A model generated the notes under the pieces. The model saw only the letters and a program-made list of their open reading frames with translations. It was not told the DNA's origin and searched no databases. From Demequinaceae bacterium UBA4004 (GTDB taxonomy: Bacteria > Actinomycetota > Actinomycetes > Actinomycetales > Demequinaceae): a stretch of DNA of 8,878 bases. Numbering within the stretch: the first letter of the stretch is position 1; each line of letters starts with the position of its first letter. The position numbers and the translations under genes are program-made. This document shows positions 1 through 6,474 of the stretch, one piece after another. The stretch covers positions 1-8,878 of the forward strand of contig DGBM01000206.1 of NCBI GenBank assembly GCA_002384765.1, written 5' to 3'.

Positions 1-73
1 CGTCACCGACGGCGACTCCTACCGCATGAAACAAGCACGAGCGAAGGGAGGCACCCGGCTCAAGACCAGCTGA
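1..73 (+). CDS. istB: IS21-family transposition helper IstB, C-terminal end only (partial)
   Basis: Only the last 23 codons and the TGA stop are present (codons from base 2); the gene enters from the left edge. The tail contains GDSYRMKQAR followed by a basic stretch, which looks like the C-terminus of actinobacterial IstB ATPases (typically near 250 residues). IstB is the AAA+ ATPase that helps the IstA transposase choose and capture target DNA. The call is supported by what follows: a short gap and then repeated GTGGGGAC blocks of the kind seen at IS21-family ends. So little protein is visible that the family rests on pattern memory plus this context. Nothing here shows whether the rest of the element is intact. 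Confidence 0.55.
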   Translation, partial: VTDGDSYRMKQARAKGGTRLKTS

Positions 74-86
74 AACTCAGCGAAGG

Positions 87-137
87 GTGGGGACTTTTAG
101 ATGGCCACCAGTGGGGACCGCAACTTGGCCATTGACA
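87..137 (+). repeat. Terminal direct repeats of the IS21-like end
   Basis: GTGGGGAC occurs at 87-94 and again at 111-118, 24 bases apart. Each copy is followed by a related TGGCCA-containing block (102-110 and 126-134). Tandem copies of a motif of this size just after istB match the multiple terminal repeats of IS21-family elements, which are transposase binding sites. Confidence 0.55.
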
Positions 138-871
138 TTCGCCAAGCATCGTGGCACCTACGGGTCGCCCCGGATCACCGCAGACCTGCGGGATCTGGGG
201 TGGCGGGTCAGCGAGAACACCGTCGCCAAACTGATGGCAGAGCTAGGCTTGCAGGCTCGGCGCAAGCGACGTCGCAAGCAGACCACCCGGCAGGGCCGGG
301 GCCGGTGGCGGGCACCGGACCTGATCAAGCGTGACTTCGCCAGAAAGGCTGAACCACAAGTGGTACGGGGACGGCACCGAGATCCCCACCGACGAAGGCA
401 AGCTCTACCTCGACTCGGTGCTCGACATGGGGTCGCGGCGGATCGCCGGGTTCGCGACCGGAGAGCACCACGATGCCGACCTCGCTCAAGCGGTCCTGCA
501 GATGGCGGTCGCGGTCCGGGGCGGCAAGGCCGCTGTGGCCGGGGTCATCATGCACACCGACGAGGGCAGCGAGTACACCCGCGCAGGCCTTCCGGACTGC
601 CTGCGGCCGGATGGGGATCACCCAATCGATGGGCCGGGTCGGATCGGCGCTGGACAACTCGGTCATCGAGAGCTGGCACTCCACCTTGGAGTTCGAACTG
701 CGCCAGCTCGAGCACTTCACCACCAAGGACCAAGCCCGGCACCGGCTGGCGATCTGGATCGAGGAGTACAACCACGACCGGCGGCACTCCTCGCTCGGGA
801 TGCGTTCCCCGATCGCCTACGAGCACGCTCTCCTCGCCGGTGAGCTGGAGCAAGAGGAGCAGGCGGCATGA
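138..871 (+). pseudogene. IS3-family transposase OrfB, 5'-truncated and frameshifted
   Basis: This is the remnant of an IS3 OrfB DDE integrase, which cuts and joins element ends. Three pieces in three frames read as one protein. About 142-338 gives HRGTYGSPRI and the basic linker. About 340-579 gives KWYGDGTEIPTDEGKLYLD (first catalytic Asp) and HTDEGSEYT (second Asp). About 581-871 gives SMGRVGSALDNSVIESW (catalytic Glu) and the YNHDRRHSSLG tail. Shifts lie near 338-342 and near 579-581. Roughly the first 45-50 residues of OrfB and all of OrfA are missing at the left, where the IS21 end begins. The DDE residues survive, but no frame encodes them together, so it cannot act alone. The IS3 right inverted repeat was not found. 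Confidence 0.85.
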
Positions 872-915
872 ACGACCGGATCCCGCGCTCCCAGGCTGAC
901 CACGTCCTCGTCGAC

Positions 916-957
916 GTCAAGGCCAGGCCCTCCGGGTGGCCTACGGCCAGCCTTGAC
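916..957. repeat. Inverted repeat / strong hairpin near the IS3 remnant
   Basis: GTCAAGGC at 916-923 pairs with GCCTTGAC at 950-957 (8 perfect pairs). Inside lies a second arm pair, AGGCC at 925-929 with GGCCT at 938-942, around an eight-base loop. It lies 45 bases after the OrfB stop. It could be a terminator for the transposase, an element-end structure or a structured RNA. There is no T-tract on either side. Confidence 0.5.
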
Positions 958-1845
958 CCCGACTCCGGGCGCGGCCCGATGGCAAGGAGCGGGACGCCGG
1001 CCAGGGAGATCCCACAAATTCAGGTCTCTACGGTTTCAGGGGATTGCCGAGGGCGTCCCAGGAGGAGCCGGGCGGCCAATCCATCGGAGCCACCATCGGC
1101 GATCAAGGCTCAGCCACACCCGGCCCTCCCGGGCCACCCAAGAACTTACGGATCCGGGCTAAGCCGGAACGGGCCTCTACGACACGTCCGGGTGGCATTA
1201 CCGTTCCGCGACGATCCACACCAGATCCGGCATCGCCTCGGGGGCCACGGACAAGCTGGTCTCCGGTCCGGCGGAGCCGAATGCTCCCCCAAGTCCTATG
1301 GGCGCCTCCTGCGGGCATTCACGTCGGCACGTCCGTCTGTCAGCTGGCTGCGGTTGGGGCTGTCGTGCCTGGTCTCGTTGGCCTGAGCTCGGCCCGCCCG
1401 GGTTCTGCTGACCTCGGTGCCGCCGCGGCAGACAAGTTCGACCGTGCTCCCGCGCGCGAGCAACTCCCACGCACCTGGACAACTCCGCACTGGCCCACCT
1501 CCCGGCAGGAGTCCGCGCCTGCTGGCCGTGACGGCATCTAACCCACCGTGCGGCAGCCGCCTGACCGAGAAACCACGTGGGGGTGACCAGGCGGCCAGCC
1601 ACCACCAGCTGATCGCCGTCTCGGCGGTTGACAATAATCACGTGCCGCGGCCCGGCACACATGCGCCTCCATGTCCGGGTGGCTATGGCTGGCCGCCTCG
1701 GCGCGCTCCCTGAGGGAGTGTCACGGGATCCATCCGGCTTCAGCCGGCGTGCTCACCACCGAGCCATGTGAGCAGCCCGATCCTCCGTGGACGACCCGGA
1801 CGGGCAGGCACACGGTTGAGTCACACGCCACGGGCAGGAGGATCA

Positions 1846-1878
1846 GGCCCCGGCCTCATCCGAGATCGACCCGGGGCC
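1846..1878. terminator. Possible terminator after the minus-strand operon
   Basis: GGCCCCGG at 1846-1853 and CCGGGGCC at 1871-1878 form a perfect 8-bp GC stem with a 17-base loop. The hairpin starts 43 bases past the stop codon of the last minus-strand gene. There is no U-tract, as is common for actinomycete hairpin terminators, so position and stem strength are the only support. Confidence 0.35.
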
Positions 1879-1921
1879 TCGCTCTCTGGATGCAGCGACC
1901 CGCTCGCCTTCCCTGTCTGTC

Positions 1922-2683
1922 TCAGAGGGTCGCGTAGCCGCCGTTGACACTCAGCGTCTGCCCAGTCACCCACTCGGCTTCCGGGCTGGAGAAGTATGCC
2001 ACGGCCGCGGCGGCGTCCTCGGGCCTACCCAGCCTTCCCACGGGATAGAAGCGCGGCATCCGTGCGAGCTGCTCCTCGGTGAACGTCTCGTGCGCGCCCG
2101 GGGTGACCGTGGTCGAGAGCGACACACAGTTCGCGGTGATGCCGTGGCGGCCCACTTCCTTGGCTAGGACCCGGGAGAAGCCCGCAACCGCCGCCTTCGC
2201 GGCAGCGTAGACAGCCACCCCCGGTTCGCCCACCCTGGCCGAGTCGGAGATGACGTTGATGATCCGGCCGTAACCGGCATCCAGCATCCGCGGCAGGACC
2301 AGCTGGGACAGGTGCAGCACACCCAGGAAGTTGATGTCGATCTGCTCCTGCCACTCCTGGACCGACGACTGCACAAACGGACCGCTGATCCAGCGGCCGG
2401 CGTTGTTCACGAGGATGTCGATCCGGCTGCTGATGCCCTCAACATCGCGGACCATGCTCTCCAGCCCGGACCGATCACGCACGTCGCAGGCGTAGGCGCG
2501 AGCCACGCCACCGAACCGCGATGCGAGGTCGTCGGCCACCTCCGTCGCCGACTCCGGGCTCCGGTCGACCACCGCAAGGCTCGCGCCCGCGGACGCGAGC
2601 CGTTGCGCGATCGCCCTACCGACACCTTGGCCGGCGCCGGTGACGATCGCCACCTGACCGTTCAGAGGTGTCTCTGTGCTCAT
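1922..2683 (-). CDS. SDR-family NAD(P)-dependent oxidoreductase
   Basis: This encodes a 253-residue classical short-chain dehydrogenase/reductase, probably cytosolic, interconverting a hydroxy and a keto group. Visible features are the cofactor loop TGAGQGVG (15-22), Asp40 at the end of the second strand (favours NAD(H)), NNAG (93-96), Asn118, and the catalytic Ser146, Tyr159 and Lys163 with the expected Ser-Tyr spacing of 13. The C-terminus ends in the usual VNGGY-type segment. The ATG at 2683 was chosen because GGAGGAG lies just upstream (2686-2692) and because it overlaps the TetR stop as ATGA; an in-frame start 30 codons further up adds only residues lying inside tetR. It is the last gene of the operon. 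A likely role is oxidising the hydroxyacyl-CoA made by the upstream MaoC pair; the substrate is unknown. Confidence 0.93.
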   Translation of the reverse strand: MSTETPLNGQVAIVTGAGQGVGRAIAQRLASAGASLAVVDRSPESATEVADDLASRFGGVARAYACDVRDRSGLESMVRDVEGISSRIDILVNNAGRWISGPFVQSSVQEWQEQIDINFLGVLHLSQLVLPRMLDAGYGRIINVISDSARVGEPGVAVYAAAKAAVAGFSRVLAKEVGRHGITANCVSLSTTVTPGAHETFTEEQLARMPRFYPVGRLGRPEDAAAAVAYFSSPEAEWVTGQTLSVNGGYATL

Positions 2684-3255
2684 GACTCCTCCAAGCCGAT
2701 TAGCCTGCAGTAGATCTTCGCCATCGCGTTGGCGTCGAGGGCACCCCCGGGCCGGTACCAGTGGTACATCCAACTTGGCATGCTCATGATCGCCTGGGCG
2801 ACGATCGTGGGCGGACCTGCGGGTAGGCGGCCTTGACGCTGCAGAGCCGTCACCAGCCGGGCGACGCGAGCCACAAAGTCGCGCTCGTCGCTGCGGATCT
2901 TCTCGCGGATCTCGGGCTGCAGACTGCGAAGCTCCTGCCAGAACACCGCGAACGCCCGCAGGTCTCGGACCACGCTCGCGGTGTACTCACGGATCACACC
3001 GCGGAGCTGGTCGGCTGGCTTGTCGCTGCTACGCAACCCATTCTCCAGCGCCGCCATCATGTCTCGATCGACCTCGAGGGCGATCTCGCGCAGGAGGTCG
3101 GTCTTCGAACCGACGTAGTGGTAGATGGCCGGCTGGCTGAGACCGACCTCGGCGGCGACCTCCTTGGTCGTGCCCGCGTCGAATCCGTGGCGCATGAACA
3201 CCTCGGCGGCCGCTTCCAGGATCGCGCGCCGCTTGGCGTCGTGCTGCGCCGTCAT
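2680..3255 (-). CDS. TetR-family transcriptional regulator
   Basis: This encodes 191 residues. The N-terminal helix-turn-helix covers about residues 10-57, with TTKEVAAEVGLSQPAIYHYV as the helix-turn-helix core, followed by SKTDLLREI. The ligand-binding part ends with SWMYHWYRPGG, a pattern I associate with the KstR2-like C-terminal domain of TetR proteins that sense acyl-CoA intermediates. The gene sits inside the operon, overlapping by ATGA both the MaoC gene before it and the SDR gene after it. No good Shine-Dalgarno precedes its ATG, so it is probably made by translational coupling. This position implies that its level follows operon expression (autoregulation). The inverted repeats in 6377-6487 are the natural candidate operators. 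The effector is unknown; an acyl-CoA is an inference from the family and neighbours. Confidence 0.92.
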   Translation of the reverse strand: MTAQHDAKRRAILEAAAEVFMRHGFDAGTTKEVAAEVGLSQPAIYHYVGSKTDLLREIALEVDRDMMAALENGLRSSDKPADQLRGVIREYTASVVRDLRAFAVFWQELRSLQPEIREKIRSDERDFVARVARLVTALQRQGRLPAGPPTIVAQAIMSMPSWMYHWYRPGGALDANAMAKIYCRLIGLEES

Positions 3256-3659
3256 CGCGACCGCTGCACGACGACCGCCTCGCCGCGTCCGACGGTCTGA
3301 CCGTCGTCACGGCTCACGGTGAGATTGAGACGGAGGAGCTCGCCGTCGGCCGACGGCTCCACGTCCACCACCTCAGCCCGGGTCCGGAGCACGTCGCCGA
3401 GGAACACCGGGCCGGTGACGTCGACCTTGAGCCGCTTGATCGCGTCCACACCGACCACCCGACTGACCGCAGCGCCGGCGTAGGACACCACGAACGTGCC
3501 GTGGGCGATCACGCCGGGCAGGCCAGACCGGGCCGCGTAGTCGTCCTCCATGTGCACCAGGTTAGGGTCCCGCATGGACACCGCCATGTAGGCGAGGCGG
3601 AGTCTGTCCACCTTCGGCGCCTCGACTTCGGGAAGGACGTCTCCCACGTGTAGGACCAT
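3252..3659 (-). CDS. MaoC-like hydratase, C-type hotdog subunit
   Basis: This is a 135-residue single-hotdog protein of the MaoC / (R)-specific enoyl-CoA hydratase family. The hydratase signature is clear: MRDPNLVHMEDDYA followed by GVIAHGTFV. Asp31 and His36 fall at the spacing and numbering of the Asp/His catalytic pair of PhaJ-type hydratases, so this is the likely active subunit. The ATG at 3659 was chosen because AGGAG (3666-3670) lies six bases away; a GTG one codon earlier is possible but badly spaced. Its start shares one base with the stop of the preceding MaoC N-type gene (TGATG), and its stop overlaps tetR by ATGA. Adjacent N-type and C-type halves usually form a heteromeric dehydratase that hydrates a bulky enoyl-CoA; that is the inferred role. 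Confidence 0.9.
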   Translation of the reverse strand: MVLHVGDVLPEVEAPKVDRLRLAYMAVSMRDPNLVHMEDDYAARSGLPGVIAHGTFVVSYAGAAVSRVVGVDAIKRLKVDVTGPVFLGDVLRTRAEVVDVEPSADGELLRLNLTVSRDDGQTVGRGEAVVVQRSR

Positions 3660-4075
3660 CACTGACTCCTTTGGACCGTGTTGGATCGCTCGACAAGGAC
3701 GACGGTGCCGTCGTCGCGGAGATACTCGGTGGTGAGCTCGACGAACGTCAGACGCCCGGAGCGGCCGTCCTTCTCCGTCACGCCCGTGATCTGCGGGCGG
3801 ACGCGCAGCGTGTCACCGACGCGTACCGGATGGTACATCTCGACCTCCGTGCCACCGTACACGGTGCGGAGCATGTCGAAGCCGAGCTCGTCGTGGACCT
3901 GTTCGGCGCCGTACGTCGTGACGTACATGAAGAACCCGGGGGGAACTTCCGCGCCGGGGACGGCACGGTAACCGGGCGTGGGCTCCACCCCTAGGGCCGT
4001 TACGTACTCCTCCACGCGGGCCGGGTCGATGCGGAACTCCGCTTCAGGGAAGCGGTGCCCAATCTGTCTGCTCAT
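3659..4075 (-). CDS. MaoC-like N-type (FAS1-like dehydratase) hotdog subunit
   Basis: This encodes 138 residues resembling the N-terminal MaoC dehydratase domain (FAS1-like hotdog). Seen are VPPGFFMYVTTYG, the strand motif GGTEVEMYHPVRVGDTL and a closing beta segment FVELTTEYLRDDG. It has no Asp-x4-His hydratase signature, as expected for the partner half that shapes the acyl pocket. The ATG at 4075 has AAGGAG five bases upstream. Sixty-four bases separate it from the thioesterase gene before it, the only real gap in the operon, and its stop touches the start of the C-type gene. The two together probably make one hydratase. In other organisms such pairs act on fatty, mycolic or steroid side-chain acyl-CoAs; which applies here is unknown. 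Confidence 0.88.
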   Translation of the reverse strand: MSRQIGHRFPEAEFRIDPARVEEYVTALGVEPTPGYRAVPGAEVPPGFFMYVTTYGAEQVHDELGFDMLRTVYGGTEVEMYHPVRVGDTLRVRPQITGVTEKDGRSGRLTFVELTTEYLRDDGTVVLVERSNTVQRSQ

Positions 4076-4139
4076 GCTGCTCCTTCGCTCCGGGGGTGCC
4101 AGTCGACTCGTGCCGAGCTGGGGTCTTCAGCAGATTGGT

Positions 4140-4613
4140 TCATTTCTGAATGCCGTGGGCGGTGTCGGCGGACGGCGAAGCCGTCGCGGTCGCGACCGCA
4201 TCTCGCAGCCAAGCCGGCATCGACGGCTTGGAGCGGTCGCGCCCGGTTACTACGTGGACCGTGGACGCCCTGGCCACCTCGCGGCCCTGATCGTTGGTGA
4301 ACACCGCGGTCATCCGCAGCGACCTGTTGCCCACCTCCACCGGCCAGAGGTCACAGTGAACGACGTCATCGAGTGTGAGCATCTCGCGGTAGTCGATCTC
4401 CGCATGCACCGCTGGAAACCCAACGCCATTGGAAAGGAGCTCGGGCAGGGGATGCCCAAGCACCCTGAGCAGTTCCTCGAAGGCATGCTGATACCACTCC
4501 CAGTACCGGGCGTAGAACACGATCCCGAAGGCGTCGACGCCGTCCATGTCCAGTCGCCGTTTGGTCGATACCGACACCCCGTCGCCAGTGGGCCGTACAG
4601 CCTGGTCAGTCAA
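4140..4613 (-). CDS. Hotdog acyl-CoA thioesterase (4-hydroxybenzoyl-CoA thioesterase-like)
   Basis: This is a 157-residue single hotdog likely to hydrolyse an acyl-CoA to free acid and CoA. The signature VDAFGIVFYARYWEWYQHAFEELL-type helix region begins at Asp27, the position of the catalytic Asp of 4-hydroxybenzoyl-CoA thioesterase (DPAGIVF in that family). The start is TTG at 4613. It is preceded at six bases by AGAGGAG (4620-4626), while the alternative GTG at codon 13 has no ribosome site. This start overlaps the crotonase stop by eight bases, supporting coupled translation. The last 30 or so residues (Ser/Ala/Thr-rich) extend past the hotdog fold. A plausible role is releasing CoA from a pathway end product or from a dead-end intermediate. 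Substrate preference (aryl or alkyl) cannot be read from the sequence. Confidence 0.88.
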   Translation of the reverse strand: MTDQAVRPTGDGVSVSTKRRLDMDGVDAFGIVFYARYWEWYQHAFEELLRVLGHPLPELLSNGVGFPAVHAEIDYREMLTLDDVVHCDLWPVEVGNRSLRMTAVFTNDQGREVARASTVHVVTGRDRSKPSMPAWLRDAVATATASPSADTAHGIQK

Positions 4614-5487
4614 CGTTTTCTCCTCTCGTTGGCCCGGTTCTGGGACCGGGGCCGTTGGGGAGCCGGAAGTCGGCCACCGCAGTCGCGTAGGCGGGGGTTT
4701 CCTGGCAGTCGAGCGTGGCCGCGATCTCCCGCCGAATCGCGCGGCGGAGCCCCCGAGGCCGGAGCAGGCCCTTGGTCGCCGCGACCGCGGTGGGCGCGGC
4801 GTCAGAAAACGCGGCGACCTGCCGGGCCAGGGCTCCGTGCAGGTCTTCGTCGGGGACCACCTGATCGACCATGCCGACGCGCAGCGCCTCCTCGGCGTCG
4901 ATGCGCTCCCCGGCCAGCAGCAGCCGGCGCGCCGCGGCCTCGCCGGCCTTGCGGCGAGCCAGCCAGCTGATGCCCCAGTCTCCGGGCAACGCAAGTTTTG
5001 CGAACCCCGGCACGAAGACTGTGCTCTCGGCAGCGACGCGCCAGTCACAGGCGAGCGCGAGCGCGATCCCAGCACCCGCCACGGAGCCGTGCAGTCCCGC
5101 CACGGTTGCCTGCGGCAATTCGGCGAGGCCGACGGTGACCGAGAACGCCCGCCGCAGCCGACGCCGCTCCTCCGAGCGCGCACGCTCAAGTTCGTCACCC
5201 TCGAGGAGATGCCGAGCAGGGCGTCCCCCCATGCTCTTCACATCCGCACCCGCGCAGAACGCGCGGCCCGCCCCGGTGAGGGTCACCACCGACACATCAC
5301 TGCGCCCCCGCAGCTCTGCCAGCCTGCCGTGGAAGGCCTCCACTAGGCCCACGTCGATCGCATTGAGACGCTGGGGCCGGTTCAGCACCAGATGGGCAAC
5401 ATGACCGTCCGTGCGGAGCACCAGGTCTGCGAGCGGTCGGTCCACCGGTTGGGTAACCTGGCGAGCCCCGCCGGCCGGCGCAGTCAT
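4606..5487 (-). CDS. Crotonase (enoyl-CoA hydratase/isomerase) family enzyme, atypical active site
   Basis: This encodes 293 residues of the crotonase fold, which binds an acyl-CoA and stabilises its thioester enolate. Seen are LNRPQRLNAI (35-44), GRAFCAGAD (74-82) and the oxyanion-hole segment LHGSVAGAGIALALACD (132-148). By eye, the two hydratase glutamates (Glu144/Glu164 of rat mitochondrial crotonase) align with Ala142 and about Gly161. Asp170, in LPGDWG, sits where some isomerases and related members keep an acid. A simple 2-enoyl-CoA hydratase is therefore unlikely; isomerase, hydrolase or C-C lyase activity is possible. The ATG at 5487 overlaps the amidohydrolase stop as ATGA. An in-frame start 35 codons upstream lies inside that gene and adds no family sequence. 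The C-terminus carries a Pro/Gly-rich tail. Confidence 0.9.
   Translation of the reverse strand: MTAPAGGARQVTQPVDRPLADLVLRTDGHVAHLVLNRPQRLNAIDVGLVEAFHGRLAELRGRSDVSVVTLTGAGRAFCAGADVKSMGGRPARHLLEGDELERARSEERRRLRRAFSVTVGLAELPQATVAGLHGSVAGAGIALALACDWRVAAESTVFVPGFAKLALPGDWGISWLARRKAGEAAARRLLLAGERIDAEEALRVGMVDQVVPDEDLHGALARQVAAFSDAAPTAVAATKGLLRPRGLRRAIRREIAATLDCQETPAYATAVADFRLPNGPGPRTGPTRGENVD
4620..4626 (-). promoter_or_regulatory. Ribosome binding site deciding a TTG start
   Basis: On the minus strand this reads AGAGGAG, six bases before the TTG at 4613. It lies inside the 3' end of the crotonase gene and is the reason the thioesterase start is placed at a rare TTG codon. Confidence 0.7.
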
Positions 5488-6362
5488 CCGCTCGCCCCCG
5501 CCCTGCTCAACGCCGATCCAGGTTCCGTCTCGGACCGGGACTCCGGCGCCTCGGCCGTAGGCAGACCGAAAAGCCTGGATGCGTTGCGCCACAGACCACC
5601 CTCCACAAGCTCCCGACTGAACGGCAGCTGCTCGAACTCCTTGGCCAGCCGGCTTACGGACGGAGAGGAAGGCCAGTCACTTCCGAACAACACCCGGTCT
5701 CGAACCCGCTCGAGCTCAGGAAACTCACGCGCGACCCGGGAGGCCGGCAAGCCGGACAGCTCCATCCAGACATTCCGTCGCATCCTCGCCAGCTGGAAGA
5801 CCTGGGAGGTCCAGAACCCGCGCCCCGAGTGCGCGCAGAGCACCTGCAGATCCGGGAAGTCTGCCGCCACCTCGTCCACGAGCATCGGATCGCAATGCTT
5901 CATCTTGGCGCCCGGAAACACCGAGGAGCCCACGTGGATCATCACCGGAATCTCACGCTCCTCCGCTACCGCGTACAGCGGGTACAGCGAGCGGTCGTTC
6001 GCGGGCAGCTGGTGGCTGCACGGGTGGACCTTCAGCCCGCGAGCGCCGTGGTCCAAGGCGTCAGCGAATCGGCGCACCGCCTCCGGTGCGGACCGCGGGT
6101 CGTACTGGACGAACGGGAGCAGCCGCGGGTTCGCTCCAGCCTCGTCCAACGCATACTCCTGGACCGCGTCCCGGCCGCTGGGCAGCGCCACGGCGTAGTC
6201 GACGCCCTGCCGCTCGAGGTACTCAGCCAAGGCCGGGCCCGTCACACCCCGCTCGCGCAGACCGGGAAACTCAGCACCAGCATCGAGTGAGGCCGCAAGC
6301 TCAAGTCCTTCTGGAATCCAGCGCTGCGCGGGCCCCACATGGAGATGACAATCAACAAGCAT
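5484..6362 (-). CDS. Amidohydrolase-2 family metal-dependent hydrolase/decarboxylase
   Basis: This encodes 292 residues of the amidohydrolase-2 (ACMSD/gamma-resorcylate decarboxylase-like) TIM barrel, and is the first gene of the operon. Metal and active-site signatures run in order: DCHLHVG (His6, His8), GLKVHP (Lys111, His113), MIHVGSS (His143), AHSGRG (His178) and FGSDWP (Asp229). All ligands expected of a mononuclear zinc- or manganese-type centre are present, so it looks active. The family removes carboxylates from, or hydrolyses C-C, C-O or C-N bonds in, cyclic acids and lactones. Within an acyl-CoA operon it may open a ring or decarboxylate before or after CoA chemistry. The ATG at 6362 has only a weak GTAGGG upstream; see the possible leaderless promoter. 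The last 25 residues are a variable tail. The exact reaction is unknown. Confidence 0.9.
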   Translation of the reverse strand: MLVDCHLHVGPAQRWIPEGLELAASLDAGAEFPGLRERGVTGPALAEYLERQGVDYAVALPSGRDAVQEYALDEAGANPRLLPFVQYDPRSAPEAVRRFADALDHGARGLKVHPCSHQLPANDRSLYPLYAVAEEREIPVMIHVGSSVFPGAKMKHCDPMLVDEVAADFPDLQVLCAHSGRGFWTSQVFQLARMRRNVWMELSGLPASRVAREFPELERVRDRVLFGSDWPSSPSVSRLAKEFEQLPFSRELVEGGLWRNASRLFGLPTAEAPESRSETEPGSALSRAGASG

Positions 6363-6367
6363 ATCCA

Positions 6368-6396
6368 GACCCTACAATCAATCGGTCCATTGATCC
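6368..6396 (-). promoter_or_regulatory. Weak candidate promoter for the minus operon
   Basis: On the minus strand, TGGATC (6391-6396) and TAGGGT (6368-6373) are 17 bases apart. TAGGGT fits the loose TAnnnT actinomycete -10; the -35 match is poor. The -10 ends about six bases before the ATG at 6362, so transcription from it would give a leaderless or nearly leaderless mRNA. The 6377-6394 inverted repeat lies between the two boxes. Confidence 0.25.
6377..6394. promoter_or_regulatory. Inverted repeat, candidate TetR operator upstream of the minus operon
   Basis: ATCAAT at 6377-6382 and ATTGAT at 6389-6394 are perfect inverted half-sites around six bases. The site begins 15 bases upstream of the amidohydrolase start, so a bound dimer would block minus-strand transcription. 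Assignment to the operon's own TetR protein is inference. Confidence 0.45.
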
Positions 6397-6437
6397 AGTG
6401 CCGCTAGCCAAGGGGCCTGTGCGTCCGCAGTGGCCCA

Positions 6438-6451
6438 GGTCATGCTTGACC
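6438..6451. promoter_or_regulatory. Inverted repeat GGTCA-n4-TGACC
   Basis: GGTCA at 6438-6442 and TGACC at 6447-6451 form a perfect inverted pair that overlaps the plus-strand -35 candidate. A third half-site, GGTCA, lies at 6466-6470 beside the -10. The arrangement fits a regulator site, but five-base arms in GC-rich DNA are weak evidence. Confidence 0.3.
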
Positions 6452-6474
6452 GCAGACCGTTCTCGGGTCATTCT
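6446..6474 (+). promoter_or_regulatory. Candidate promoter for the plus-strand genes
   Basis: TTGACC at 6446-6451 is a good -35 (five of six consensus bases). After 17 bases comes CATTCT (6469-6474), a modest -10. Initiation would fall near 6481, inside the inverted repeat at 6472-6487, an arrangement typical of repression. Confidence 0.4.

Larger units (their letters stand above)
1..137 (+). mobile_element. Right end of an IS21-family insertion sequence
   Basis: This stretch contains the istB 3' end and the noncoding right end of the element. IS21 elements end in CA and carry several short terminal repeats that bind the transposase; both are seen here. The outer boundary is placed at the CA of 136-137 because IS3 OrfB-like coding sequence starts directly after it. 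The boundary is inferred and could be off by about 10 bases. A short target duplication starting near 138 should recur at the element's left end, outside the window. Confidence 0.55.
872..1921. other. Gene-free stretch between IS remnants and the catabolic operon
   Basis: About 1 kb with no convincing gene. Open frames exist on both strands (for example about 868-1386 plus and 1198-1662 minus). Their translations are Arg/Pro/Gly-rich with no family motif, and they overlap each other in the usual pattern of high-GC shadows. What it holds: a strong hairpin at 916-957, the 10-mer TCCGGGTGGC three times on the plus strand (931-940, 1187-1196, 1674-1683), a small hairpin at 1704-1720 and a GC-rich hairpin at 1846-1878. 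The likeliest reading is decayed mobile DNA whose ends can no longer be recognised. Confidence 0.6.

Noticed and set aside
331..591. Programmed frameshifting of the IS3 OrfB
   Set aside because: IS3 programmed shifts occur between OrfA and OrfB at slippery A-rich sites. These two shifts are within OrfB and have no slippery sequence, so they are decay.
868..1386. Plus-strand 172-codon frame starting at the OrfB stop (ATGA overlap)
   Set aside because: The translation is low-complexity and Arg/Pro/Gly-rich with no motif, and runs through the hairpin; it looks like open frame in GC-rich noncoding DNA.
1628..1633. TTGACA as a promoter -35
   Set aside because: No acceptable -10 lies 16-19 bases downstream on the plus strand, and no gene follows.
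1198..1662. Minus-strand 154-codon frame in the gene-free stretch
   Set aside because: No recognised family, no convincing ribosome site, and overlapping frames of similar length on both strands.
2684..2773. 30-codon upstream extension of the minus-strand SDR
   Set aside because: It lies inside tetR, and the ATG at 2683 has a strong GGAGGAG site and the ATGA overlap.
5488..5592. 35-codon upstream extension of the crotonase
   Set aside because: It overlaps the end of the amidohydrolase gene in another frame and lacks family sequence; ATG 5487 overlaps that gene's stop as ATGA.
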